This document shows positions 45,492-55,493 of a DNA stretch of 64,000 bases, piece by piece. Under the pieces are notes generated by a model. That model had not been told where the DNA came from and ran no database searches. It saw only the letters and a list, made by a program, of their open reading frames with translations. The DNA is taken from positions 868,001 through 932,000 of the forward strand of contig JASISA010000001.1 of NCBI GenBank assembly GCA_031771865.1. The letters run 5' to 3'. Position 1 is the stretch's first letter. Every line of letters starts with the position of its first letter. Origin of the DNA: Nothophaeocryptopus gaeumannii (lineage: Eukaryota; Ascomycota; Dothideomycetes; Mycosphaerellales; Mycosphaerellaceae). Made by a program: the position numbers and the translations under genes.

Positions 45492-46084
45492 GAAGCAAAG
45501 AGCGCGGTTGATATCCAAGTCAAGAAGTTGGTTGCGGTTATCGATACTAGATATCGGATTTTCGTGCCAGCGCCGAAGTGCAATCAAACCACTCTCAAGG
45601 GCGGCGAGTCCAGGAGAAGAAGAGGCTGGAAATTCGCTCGAACGGCCGCTAAGAAGTTGATCTTTCTCGATATCATGGCTCGGAGTTGCTGGAAGTTGTT
45701 GGACTGAGAGCTGGTCTATTCGAGCGCAGCCTGTGAGCGCTTCGTAGCGGAACACAAGTATCCCTGTTGGCACACTGAGGCTTGCGAGTAGTGAAGGAGA
45801 TTTTAACGGACGGACCTCCTTCGTTCATTTCTGGATGTCCGAACTCTTAGCTCGGTCGCCAAGGGCTATACCCACGATTTCAGCTCTCGGAGGATCTGAA
45901 AGTATCATCAGCCACAAGACAGGACACCAAAGCGGGATTTTGGGCAGCTCTACCTCCCGGACTGCAAAGCGTAGGTTCATAGTTGCTCAAAGTGCAATAC
46001 GCACAAGATGGTCACGTGAAGCGTGAAGTCAGCTTCATTTGTGCCAGGAGTGTCTTCACGCGACGTTCTTTGGAGCTTCATATA
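45492..46084. other. Intergenic, no gene seen
   Basis: Only short open frames in the flank of the F-box-like gene and downstream of the small membrane protein. Confidence 0.55.
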
Positions 46085-46357
46085 TCAGGTTGCGTGCTCG
46101 GTGATGCCATAATGCACGCCCAGCCCGACGCCGAGCGAGATGCCGATGACTGCCAATGCTAGTACCATGGCCAGCAGCCAAGGCGTCTTGGACCGCCGTA
46201 GTCGCATCAAATGGCTGTAGTCCAGACGCTCTTGCTCGGCATCGTCCAGCTCCAGAACTTCCCTGCTGCGTGTTAGAACCCCATTTTCTGGAACTGAAGG
46301 AAGCGGTTTCGTCGAGCTCGAACTCGCTGTAGAGAACATGTTGATGGGATAAGACAT
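46085..46357 (-). CDS. Small single-span membrane protein 5, probably tail-anchored
   Basis: 90 residues in one exon. Polar Ser-rich start, an acidic middle (EVLELDDAEQERLDY), a basic patch (MRLRRSKTP) and one span at about 60-83 rich in Gly, Leu and Val, leaving seven residues. The layout equals that of the four genes at 7.5-10 kb. A longer upstream frame exists (to 46424 in another phase) but is less protein-like. No TGTCCTCA upstream. Function unknown. Confidence 0.5.
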   Translation of the reverse strand: MSYPINMFSTASSSSTKPLPSVPENGVLTRSREVLELDDAEQERLDYSHLMRLRRSKTPWLLAMVLALAVIGISLGVGLGVHYGITEHAT

Positions 46358-47323
46358 GGTACAGACGAACGCTCCGGGTTAAGGGGCCGGGCATGAGGTT
46401 TGATGAGAGAGCTGCCGTGTGCAAGAGTTACCTATGAGCTGACATGTCCTGCGTTGCGCGTATCGTATGCGACCTGCGCGTGTTTGGCGAAGAGGCCTCA
46501 GTGCAGGGGCCGGATAGGTTCGGTTTCAAGCCCACAGGGCACGAGATTGGTCGTACAACATCCACATGGACATAAGGGGCGTTCGTCGTGCATGCTATAC
46601 ATAAAGAAGCTCGTTACGTATGCAGGGGATTGGCCTTCCACATGGCGAGGAGAGCTTGATCGTGAGCGCCAGTGGCAGCGAAGTGTATTAGTCCAGTTCA
46701 GAGTTACGACGTATTCCGTGACGGACTTTCTGGTGAAGAATATCCTTTTACGAAGAGTAAGAAATCCTTTCTCGCCTTCGGGAGCTGGGAAACTGTTTGT
46801 GCTACATGCAATCAAAATCTGCCGGACGTAAGACCTGTCACAGCTCCTGCTCCATATTGAGAACGCGTCGTCTCACGGCCCTGGGACGCCAGTACAGTGA
46901 GCGTTGTCTAGATTGTCTCCGGCTCTCGAAGCATCAGTGATGAATCGCGCGACATCGTCGACAGCTCCTCAGACGATGGAGGTTCACGTCCCACTGGTTG
47001 GCCGAAAGCTGTCCTTGTCCAGGTGCAAGTAGCCAGCCTCGCTCTGGAAAAGAATTTGTGTGAGCAGCCACGGGCATCATGGTCTCGTAATACCATCTTC
47101 AAGATGTGGGAAGAGACCAGCATGTGACATAGAATGCGGTGGCGGTGCTCTGGGGACGAGGGGGAAGTTCGAGGAGACAGCCCTGGCGCTAGCGAGCGGC
47201 TCTATCCGTCGCACGGACAATCTTGGCACAGCACACCTGAGAGAAACTCCTTTGCTCGACTTCGTCTTTGGATCTGTAGCCGCATATTACCCAACGCCCA
47301 ACGACCGCCGAACCACCGTCGCA
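46358..47323. other. Intergenic, no supportable gene
   Basis: Upstream of the small membrane protein (minus) and of ribosomal L25 (plus). The 143- and 105-codon frames overlap on opposite strands and lack domains. Confidence 0.5.
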
Positions 47324-48017
47324 ATGGCACCAAAGACCAGTGAGTCCAGACGCGCAATCGACGAGGAAGCTGCAATGCCACACATCCATCCTCCATCGTC
47401 CTGGCGCAAGCAAAACTGGAGACACAGTATACTGACTTCTGTACAGAGGCCGGAAAGCCCAGCAAGCCATCCGCAAAGGCTTCAGCGGCAGCAAAGGCAA
47501 CCCTGCGCGGTGTAAGCATCTGCAACCCACCTTGAGGCGTGTCAGAGTCCCATCGTCTGACGGCCTGTTTTCTTCATAACAGGTCAACTCGCACAAGGTT
47601 TCCAAGGTCCGCAAGAGCACGACCTTCCACCTCCCAAAGACCCTCACGCTCTCGCGTGCGCCGAAGTATCCTCGCAAGTCGGTTCCATCCGAGCCTCGCC
47701 TCGATGCCGGCAAGGTCATCATCCACCCTCTCAACACTGAGAGCGCCATGAAGAAGATTGAGGAGAACAACACCCTCGTCTTCATCGTCGACGTCAAGGC
47801 GAACAAGAGGCAGATCAAGGAGGCGCTCAAGAAGCTCTACGACGTTGAGACCATCAAGATCAACACCCTCATCCGGTATTTCAACTCAGGATTCGAAGGC
47901 CATGCGACGGACACTGATATTGTGAACAGACCAGACGGCTCCAAGAAGGCTTTCGCCCGCCTGACCCCAGATGTCGACGCGCTCGATATCGCCGCTACCA
48001 AGCTTGCCATCGTCTAG
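47324..48017 (+). CDS. RPL25: 60S ribosomal protein L25 (uL23)
   Basis: uL23 lies at the exit tunnel and docks SRP and other factors. Four exons, 47324-47339 (16 bases), 47447-47511, 47583-47875 and 47930-48017, give 153 residues. The start MAPKT joins KAGKPSKPSAKASAAAKATL, then RGVNSHKVSKVRKSTTFH. The core reads SAMKKIEENNTLVFIVDVKA, then NKRQIKEALKKLYDVE. The last intron (47876-47929) must be removed to give KINTLIRPDGSKKAFARLTP, the normal family sequence; without splicing a 17- to 18-residue insert stays in frame. The C terminus is DALDIAATKLAIV. Confidence 0.96.
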
Positions 48018-48410
48018 GCTTGAAAATAGACGGGGCATGAAGGACTTGCATTCAGCACTGGCGTTTGAGCGTATCTGGCTCGGAAAATGGGATCGGGAAA
48101 TGATGATATCCAGCCGTGCCGAACTGGCTTCACGAACTGGCGGATTCGCCAATATGTGGCAGGGCGTAGTATATAGCTACTATACAAGCGCCATGCTATC
48201 AAGCCTTCACGCTTCGTAACGATCCACGACTTGCAGCCCTGTTATACAATGTATCCTTCTCGTCAGCCCGTCCCTCGACTGTCGCCATCCATAGCCTTTC
48301 TTGTTGTACACGATATGTCTTGCGCCACCCATGCTATGCACCTATTCATGACCATGCCTGATCGTACTCGCCCTGGCTCTTGCTTGCCGAATGCCTGTTT
48401 GGTCTATGTT
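48018..48410. other. Convergent intergenic region
   Basis: Lies between the 3' ends of L25 and TIM8; nothing else seen. Confidence 0.6.
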
Positions 48411-48812
48411 CTACATCGTCCTCAACTTCTCTAGATGCTGAATGACAGTCAAGTTCGCGTCCATGAACCGATCGACGCAATTGCGCATGCACGGCTCCTC
48501 GTAGCGATCCAGTGTACCCTGCGAGATCTTTGATGTCACGCATTTCTTGAAGCAGGTATCTGGGCCATCAATCAGTCTCTGCAGATGAGTAGTACTGTCG
48601 CAATCGTTGGTCTGTATTACCTGTCAAGTTGTGTATCGCTGCAAGTGGCACATTAGTAAAGCCCCATTAGATGTATATGATAAAGACGTACTTTGCTGGA
48701 TGTTAGCCTTTTGGGTCTCATTGACGACGAATTGATTGAGCTCCTGCTTGTCCTTCGCGGAAAGGTTCTGGAGGGCGGCGCTGGTTTCGGGGCTGACGCT
48801 GAGCTGGTCCAT
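48411..48812 (-). CDS. TIM8: Mitochondrial intermembrane chaperone Tim8
   Basis: Small Tim chaperone guiding hydrophobic precursors across the intermembrane space with Tim13. Minus-strand exons are 48812-48692, 48638-48621 (only 18 bases) and 48559-48411, giving 95 residues. The twin CX3C motif is in the last exon: DTCFKKCVTSKISQGTLDRY, then EPCMRNCVDRFMDANLTVIQ. The N-terminal helix reads LSAKDKQELNQFVVNETQKA. The 18-base exon supplies TIHNLT and is needed to reach the family sequence. Start chosen at the Met of MDQLSVSPE; an upstream in-frame Met is less likely. Divergent from NAP1 over 374 bases. Confidence 0.93.
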
Positions 48813-49186
48813 TGTGGATACGGCTGTGTCGTAGTCTGGGTTGCTGACTGTTCTGGGGGTTGATATCGTGGATAAGATGCGTTGATACGTTGGGATGCAC
48901 ACGGGCTGCTTTCACAGACTTGTCTGATGTCAACCACGTCGCGGACGCCCTGGTCATTCTCACAGGACTTTCACGAGCCAATCACGGGCTTCAGAGCGCA
49001 AAGACCCTGCCCCGCAAATGCCGACTCGCCGCTGAGGGCAGGTGCGTGCGGGTGCTTAGTTTTCTCGCAGAGAACTCAACAACGTGCCCGCGCACTTCAA
49101 CACAACCAAAACTCACGTCCACCCTGCAGCAAGACACGTCTGGACACAGAAGATCGTCTCTTGTTTCCCCTTCAGCCGACGGAAAC
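48813..49186. promoter_or_regulatory. Divergent promoter region of TIM8 and NAP1
   Basis: 374 bases between two outward start codons, so both promoters must lie here; no specific element recognised. Confidence 0.5.
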
Positions 49187-50724
49187 ATGTCGCAACCCAT
49201 AGGCAATCGCAACCAGACCGCGACGGCTCCGTAAGTCGATGATCCCTCCCAAAACACGCTTTCGACCATTCACCGCACATCCGAGCCTTTTCGAAACACT
49301 TCACTTCTACCCCATACACTTGCTCTTTCGGCCGTTCTCGAACTAACACAATGGATCTCAGAACGCCGCAGAACACCCCGGCCAACAATGCGCCCATCTC
49401 ATCACACGCCCAGGCCCCAGGCATCGGCAGCATCAAGGAAGGTACGTGGTTGTGAGGCTCTTTGGCGCGTCCAAATCCGAAGCTGGGATCGCCACGCAGC
49501 GACGAAGCTAACACGAAATCTCTGCAGAGGACCTCGACCGCGCCGCTGCCGCCTCCATCTTCGCTCAGAACCCCCGGTTAGTTTCCATGATGCAGAACAA
49601 GCTCCAGGGCCTCGTGGGCAAGTCCTCCGGCTACGTCGAGTCGCTCCCAGCGCCAGTGCGAAGACGTGTCGCTGGTCTCAAGGGCGTGCAAAAGGAGCAC
49701 TCCAAGCTTGAGGCGCAATTCCAGGAGGAGGTCCTCGAGCTCGAGAAGCGATTCTTCGCCAAGTTCACTCCACTCTACGAGAAGCGCGCCAAGATCATCA
49801 ACGGTAAGGCAGAGCCCACTGACGCTGAGGTTGAGGCTGGCGAGGAAGACGAGGAGGAAGATGAGGAGGCTGAGGCCGAGAAGGCCGAGACGGACAAGAA
49901 CAACGAGGGCACCGCGCCGGCGAAGGGTATTCCAGAGTTCTGGCTGAGCGCGATGAAGAACTCTTCTCTCGCAGAGACCATCACCGACCGCGACGAGGAG
50001 GCTCTCAGGTCCCTCACTGACATCCGCATGGAGTACCTCGACCGCCCAGGCTTCCGCCTCATCTTCGAATTCGCTGAGAACCCATTCTTCACCAACAAGA
50101 CCATCTCCAAGACCTATTTCTATCAGGAAGAGAATGGGTACGGTGGCGACTTCATCTATGATCACGCCGAGGGTGACAAGATCGACTGGAAGGCTGGCCA
50201 GGACTTGACCGTGAAGGTTGAGAGCAAGAAGCAGCGAAACAAGAGTACGCGCGTCTTCAATATTTAAAACTTGATCCATGCTAACAAGTGATCCAGACAC
50301 CAAGCAGACCCGAGTCGTCAAGAAAACCATCCCCACACCATCCTTCTTTGACTTCTTCAACCCAGCCACACCTCCGGAGGATGACGATGAGGAGATCGAC
50401 GACGAGATTGAGGCCAAGCTCGAGCTCGACTACCAGCTCGGCGAGGACATCAAGGAGAAGCTCATCCCTCGCGCCATCGACTGGTTCACTGGTGAGGCTC
50501 TGCAATTCGAGCAGGGTCTTGATGACTTCGATGAGGATGAGTTCGAAGACGAGGACGATGAGGATGACGACGAGGATGACCGGGATGAGGACGACGAAGA
50601 CGAGGACGAGGATGAGGTGAGTCTGATAGGATGTAGAGCTTTCGAACATGAAAGCTTACTAACTATGAAGTAGGAGGAGGGTGGCCGACCTAAGCAGGAG
50701 ACGGCCGAGTGCAAACAGAGCTAA
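49187..50724 (+). CDS. NAP1: Nucleosome assembly protein Nap1
   Basis: Histone H2A-H2B chaperone. Exons 49187-49230, 49362-49441, 49528-50244, 50297-50616 and 50674-50724 give 403 residues. The NAP domain is clear: VSMMQNKLQGLVGKSSGYVE, LPAPVRRRVAGLKGVQKEHS, KFTPLYEKRAKIINGKAEP, PEFWLSAMKNSSLAETITDR, then SKTYFYQEENGYGGDFIYDH and PSFFDFFNP. A long Asp/Glu tail follows. The last small exon ends in CKQS, the place where animal and other NAP1s carry a CaaX-type farnesylation box, which suggests prenylation. The fourth intron (donor GTGAGT at 50617) is needed to reach that ending. Confidence 0.96.
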
Positions 50725-51602
50725 ACTGTCAGCTCGTGCACGCCCGTAACGTGACCAGATCACGTCCCAACTCTATCCGTCAGATTTCCAACGACTTCGA
50801 CTGCATACGTCCCGGAAGCGCTCGCAATTCCCCACCACCATCGGCATCAGAACTCCTTTTCAGCGAACGATAGACACCCTCACGACAGCCCGTCCGTCCA
50901 CAACAATGATGACGGCTTGTACATTGACCCAACCCGCCTGAGCTCAAAACATTTGACGATGACGGCGTTCACGCTCCTTACGACTACCCGAATTACAAAA
51001 AGGTACTGAATGCATGAAGGTCCGGCGTTCTAGTTAGCTACTTGTTTGATTTTAATCTCTGCGGCACTGTGGCCTGACCAAGCGAGGGAAGAAGGCGAAT
51101 ATCGGGAATGCTTCTGGAGGAGCGGCGAAGTGAAGTGGTGGGAAGGGAGGCTATATGCTTGTTTCTCGCGATCCTGCCGCTGCTTGATAAAGCGCACTCT
51201 GACACTGACTGACTCGGCTTTTGACTTTGATTGTCACTGTTGAAGCGGATTACGCTGGGAGCTAGATAGTGTCGTTTGAAAGCTTTGCTTTTCCTGAAAT
51301 TTGCCCACGTTCCTTGCATCACAGCGCTGTTGGTCTGCAACCAACGGTCTCATCCATCGCTAGCATGCAATCATATCGCATGGATACCGGTTGAGCCATC
51401 TGTTGGTGAGGTCTGACATGCTGTATTTATGAGCACGCCGCACAGCTAAGTCGTGCTGAATTTTACGCAGCAACAAAACCACACCCTCCACTTCACGTCT
51501 GCTTGCGCACTGGAGATCTCTCTTTACCGTCCTTGACACCAGACCCAGGAGAGCCTTCTCGGAACTTTTCAATACCACTCATTACACGGCACTTCCCTTT
51601 AA
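50725..51602. other. Intergenic, no supportable gene
   Basis: Lies between NAP1 and BMT2. Short open frames only. Confidence 0.55.
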
Positions 51603-52529
51603 ATGGTCCACATGGGCTCCAAGAACCCCCCAAAATCTCTGAAATCTGGCCGTCCGCCGATGATCAAGAAGCAGCAAACCCCAAAATCTATATCTTCCAA
51701 GGCTACACAGAAGACCATCGCCTCGTTCCACCAACTCAACAAAGCACTGGCGAAAGCCCAAGCTGCTGGAAATCGGCAGTTGGTCAATGAGATCCAGGCA
51801 CAGATTGATCAGCTGGGTGGATTAAGAGCTTACCAGGCGGCGAGTTTACAGGGACAGAGTAGTGAGAGGGGAGGTGATACTAGTATCGTGTTGATGAAAT
51901 GGTTGGAGCCTTGGAGGAAGGAACTCGCCGCGGTAGGAGGGAGGAGGCTGAAGATGTTGGAGGTTGGCGCGCTGAGTACGAATAATGCATGTTCGAAGAG
52001 TGGTGTTTTTGAGATGACGAGGATTGATTTGAATAGCCAGGGAGATGCAATTGAGAGGCAGGATTTGATGGAGAGACCGCTGCCAAGAAAGGGGGAGGGG
52101 AAGTTTGATGTGGTGAGTTTGAGTTTGGTGATTAATTTCGTGGCGGAGGCGGAGGGAAGGGGGGAGATGTTGGAGAGGACGAGGAGGTTTTTGAGGAGAA
52201 GAAGGGCGATTGAGCAGGCTGAAGCAGAGGATGGCAATGGTGGTGGGCAAGATGGGTCGTCTTGGAGTCCATTGGCCGATCCGTTGCTGTTTCTGGTTCT
52301 GCCGGCGCCTTGCGTGTTCAATTCGAGGTACTTCGATGAGGGCAGACTGAAGCAGATCATGAACTATCTGGGATACGCGATGGTTGAGACGAAGAGGACT
52401 GCGAAGCTGGTTTACTATCTCTGGAACTCTGTGGAGGGTTCAGCTGCAGGCAGGAAGCAGAAGTTCGAGAAGGTGAAGGTTAGGAATGGACCAGCGATGA
52501 ACAACTTCTGGATTGGTTTGAATGGTTGA
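51603..52529 (+). CDS. BMT2: 25S rRNA adenine-N1 methyltransferase Bmt2
   Basis: Bmt2 makes m1A in helix 65 of 25S rRNA in the nucleolus. One exon, 308 residues. The basic N terminus (SGRPPMIKKQQT, then ATQKTIASFHQLNKALAKA) and QIDQLGGLRAYQAASLQGQ are family marks. The SAM site is KMLEVGALSTNNAC. The second motif is KFDVVSLSLVINFV, followed by RGEMLERTRRFLR. LFLVLPAPCVFNSRYFDEGR, then MNYLGYAMVETKRTAKLVYY, complete the methyltransferase fold. A Met at 51612 (MGSKNPPKSLKSG) is an alternative start. An Ala/Glu/Gly insertion (EQAEAEDGNGGG) sits in a loop. Confidence 0.93.
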   Translation: MVHMGSKNPPKSLKSGRPPMIKKQQTPKSISSKATQKTIASFHQLNKALAKAQAAGNRQLVNEIQAQIDQLGGLRAYQAASLQGQSSERGGDTSIVLMKWLEPWRKELAAVGGRRLKMLEVGALSTNNACSKSGVFEMTRIDLNSQGDAIERQDLMERPLPRKGEGKFDVVSLSLVINFVAEAEGRGEMLERTRRFLRRRRAIEQAEAEDGNGGGQDGSSWSPLADPLLFLVLPAPCVFNSRYFDEGRLKQIMNYLGYAMVETKRTAKLVYYLWNSVEGSAAGRKQKFEKVKVRNGPAMNNFWIGLNG

Positions 52530-52673
52530 AATCACTGCCCTAGAACTGCTAAAAAAGGAAACTCCACGATCGCGGTACTCAGCGACCAAACCAATCTTCT
52601 CGAAAGCTACTGTCGCCTGGAGAACCATATCAGACTCGGACGACCGCGCACGCGCTCAAGATGGCCTTCAGGC

Positions 52674-53348
52674 TTATATCGCGGGGAGATGTCTGTTGAG
52701 ACGCTGGTCACGCTCCTTCTTCTCCCGTTCCGTACCTCCACCGCGGCGCAGCTCGTCAAGCTCTTTCTCCCACTCCTCACCTACCTTCTGCTCCCAGTCG
52801 AAGAGGTCTCCCAGCGTGCTCTTATCGCTGGTGTAGAACATCTTCGTCCGCTCTCGACTGATTTGGGCTGCCTCGCCGGCGAATTGCAGCTTGATGTTCA
52901 TGAGTCTTCCAGCTGCGTCTCGAGTCAGACGGAGCTTGCGCCAGCTTACGGAGACAGTGGACTGGGTGCTGCCTGTGACGGTGGCGGTGGCGGTGGCGGT
53001 AGCGGTAGCGACAATGGCGTTTACCAACGCATTGTAGATCTGATCGCCGAATGTATGCTTGACTTCGTTGAGTTGGATGCGGCCGTCGGTCTCCCATTGT
53101 ACTGGACCAGGAAGGTTCACGTGCATGCGAGCTTTGAGGTTGGCAGAACCGTCGATGGTAGACTTGAATTGCTTGTTGATGCGCTGGATGGGGAAGAGCT
53201 GAGGTACCGGGTCGAAGCCTTCACAATTGATCCTTGAAAGGCGTGCCGCTTCAGGATCGAGTTCCATGAGGATGGCTTCGAGGAGTTCTGTGATGGCGAA
53301 GACTCGATGAGCGGCTGTGGCGCCGGTTTTGGTGGTAGTGGTCGACAT
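52674..53348 (-). CDS. F-box-like short protein, family member 2
   Basis: 224 residues in one exon. After a Thr-rich start comes HRVFAITELLEAILMELDPE, an F-box-like helix pair. LFPIQRINKQFKSTIDGSAN is the conserved second half. A threonine/alanine repeat (VATATATATATVTG), encoded by a GTGGCG/GTAGCG-type repeat at about 52980-53010, sits in the middle. The C terminus ends in STLGDLFDWEQKVGEEWEKE and a charged helix. First of three tandem same-strand paralogues. Skp1 binding is inferred from the F-box-like motif only. Confidence 0.68.
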   Translation of the reverse strand: MSTTTTKTGATAAHRVFAITELLEAILMELDPEAARLSRINCEGFDPVPQLFPIQRINKQFKSTIDGSANLKARMHVNLPGPVQWETDGRIQLNEVKHTFGDQIYNALVNAIVATATATATATVTGSTQSTVSVSWRKLRLTRDAAGRLMNIKLQFAGEAAQISRERTKMFYTSDKSTLGDLFDWEQKVGEEWEKELDELRRGGGTEREKKERDQRLNRHLPAI

Positions 53349-53801
53349 GTCTGCGCCCTTTTGATTAGGTGACCTTCGAGCTGGAGTGTTTAGACAAATC
53401 GAGACACGAGCGAGTTTGACGTAATGGGCGGAAGCTATGAGCTATTTGCGAGGCAGATGAGACTTCTACAACGGTCTGCGCGTATCCGCGCCCGACCATG
53501 AGTGAAGCATGAGATTCGAGAGCAGTGGAGAAAAGGGATTCATCTGCTCCGCGGAAGACTCGTCTCGACCCTACCTGAACACCGGTTACAAATATGGACC
53601 TGCCAGATGCCACTCAATGGCAGCTTACGAACGAGGCCTTGATGATGAGCCCAGCGAGGTTCTGACCTCATATGCCAGCTTTTGTGCCAGCTCTTGCTTG
53701 GTAACTCTCGCCAGCGGCCACAGAGCAATCCTCCTTCGCCATGCAACGTCCGCCCTGACAGTGTGTGTAATGCGCGATGCTCACGACACAAAAGAGTACA
53801 T
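53349..53801. other. Intergenic between F-box-like copies
   Basis: 453 bases between member 2 and the dead member 3; no further gene seen. Confidence 0.5.
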
Positions 53802-54376
53802 TCAAACATTGCCTCCGCGCAGTGTGAATGGACTTAGTCCATACAACTTTCTCACGTCCTTCTGCCACTTGACGATATGGCCCAGTGTAGTCTGATCGTT
53901 CGTAAGGAAGTTCTGAATGTAGCCTGTGGGCGATCGTTGAGTGTCACTTTGGCTGATTTGGACTGAGCTCCCGCACGGGCTGCGAGCGCACTTGATCTTC
54001 CTCCAACTGCCTTCATTAATCGTCTCATCATCACTCTTCAAAGCGGTCCTTTAAGCTCTTGCAATCTTCCCACCATAGGACCTCCTCGCAATGCCTGCGT
54101 ATTCTAATTTGTAGTCCTGACGACATTGATGATCCGTGAAGTTGCCCGTCTCTTCGAACATCTTGTTCTGCAAGATCTTGGAGCCTTGGATGGTGTTGTG
54201 GAAGTCGCGCGATAACAGCAGAAGGCCGAACGGCTGGACCACTGGCTCGCATTTTTTTGACTGAGTAGCCGTAGTCTGTCATATCCCCTGCAGGTATCTA
54301 AATGCAACAGTATGCTTTCAAGCAGTTCGGGGATGCCAAAAACACGGCTCGCTGCCGATGGCGTGGTGGTAGCCAT
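53802..54376 (-). pseudogene. F-box-like family member 3, inactivated
   Basis: Starts at 54376 with MATTTPSAASRVFGIPELLE, then SILLHLD, almost the same as member 4. The frame is then wrong until PVVQPFGLLLLSRDFHNTIQ, which aligns with the family's QRV...F..TI.GS segment; one lost base, most simply in the run of seven T (plus strand 54252-54258), explains this. A TAA at 54053-54051 interrupts the restored frame. Coherent sequence then continues to TTLGHIVKWQKDVRKLYG, the family C terminus, ending at 53802. One frameshift and one nonsense codon: a young pseudogene, or a two-exon gene I have misread. Confidence 0.68.
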
Positions 54377-54755
54377 CTGCTTGAGCGTTAGCAGCGGCAT
54401 CGCATCGAGCCATGGACTATGAGACTACCTTCACTGAAAATAGTGCCGATGTTTGGTGAACGCAGTTGAAGTGTTGTTGCTTGCTCTCAAGTTGGAGTGC
54501 TCTTAGTGATGAAGTCAAACGGCGGCGGTTGAAGCTTACAGGGGTCTGTGTTAGCTTGGCATGTGAAGATGAAGAAAGTGAAGTGAAGCCTTTCAGTACA
54601 GCAGAAACCGTGCTTCGGTTCCTTGAACTCAATGAAGATATGGCTGTCAGCATGAGCTTTGCTCTCTGTGCTCACGCCCTTGGCTTGTGACCTTGCTGTT
54701 GCCCCCGAGATTGACCATTGTCTCCTCTGTAACACTTAACACCTCTCGGTTGACC
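54377..54755. other. Intergenic between F-box-like copies
   Basis: 379 bases without a supportable gene; likely 3' flank of member 4 and promoter of member 3. Confidence 0.5.
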
Positions 54756-55259
54756 TCAAGACTTGCTCCCGCCCCACTCAAATAGATACCCCAGCGTAAA
54801 CTGCTCTCCCGCATTGATGATCTTCGATCCCCAAAACTTCATAACGAGTATGTGTCCTTCCGTAACAGGGAACATCTTGATCTTGGTCCAGCTCTGTGTA
54901 CAAGCCTCTGCGTGCCCTAAATCGCGTGCGCTACTTGCTGCTTTCCAAGTCTCATATACCTTCGTAGCATACCCACGTTGGACCTCCCACAGGCCGATCT
55001 GGGTTGCGGGATACACTGACTTGTCGAACAGCGGCCCTGTTGGCTCAGTCATCTTTTCTCGGAGTGCAGAAGATCCCGTGATGGTGTCGCGGAAGTTCGT
55101 GGATACTCGCTGGATGCCAAAGAGCTCAATGAATGGCGCAGTGCACTTGTAACGCGGTGCGTCCGGATGATGATCATACTCGAGGTTCAGGAGTATGTTT
55201 TCGAGAAGCTCAGGGATAGCAAAGACTTGACTTGCTGCCGATGGAGTCGTCGAGGCCAT
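54756..55259 (-). CDS. F-box-like short protein, family member 4
   Basis: 167 residues in one exon. MASTTPSAASQVFAIPELLE, then NILLNLEY, is the F-box-like N terminus. FGIQRVSTNFRDTITGSSAL follows, then a beta-rich region and FTLGYLFEWGGSKS at the end. Nearly identical first 20 residues with dead member 3 point to a recent duplication. Compared with member 2 it lacks the charged C-terminal helix. Function is inferred only from the F-box-like motif. Confidence 0.68.
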   Translation of the reverse strand: MASTTPSAASQVFAIPELLENILLNLEYDHHPDAPRYKCTAPFIELFGIQRVSTNFRDTITGSSALREKMTEPTGPLFDKSVYPATQIGLWEVQRGYATKVYETWKAASSARDLGHAEACTQSWTKIKMFPVTEGHILVMKFWGSKIINAGEQFTLGYLFEWGGSKS

Positions 55260-55493
55260 CTGAATTACCTATCAATAGCGAGAACGCCATTGCGGAGACC
55301 ATTGTACGCACCTTGGCCACAGAAGCAGCGTATGCGTAGGTGTGAGTTGAAGTCAAGCTGATAGTTGGGAAATTTGGAAACTCAATGCGCACGAGCTGAA
55401 GCAAAGTATTGTCCAGCGGCTAACGTCCGTGCATTCTTAGCGTCAAGAGTGGGTAGGGAAACACAAGCAAGCCAAATTCATATGATTGAAGAG

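Noticed and set aside
49578..50417. 279-codon minus-strand frame opposite NAP1
   Set aside because: Antisense shadow of the acidic and helical codons of NAP1; the plus strand is unambiguously NAP1.
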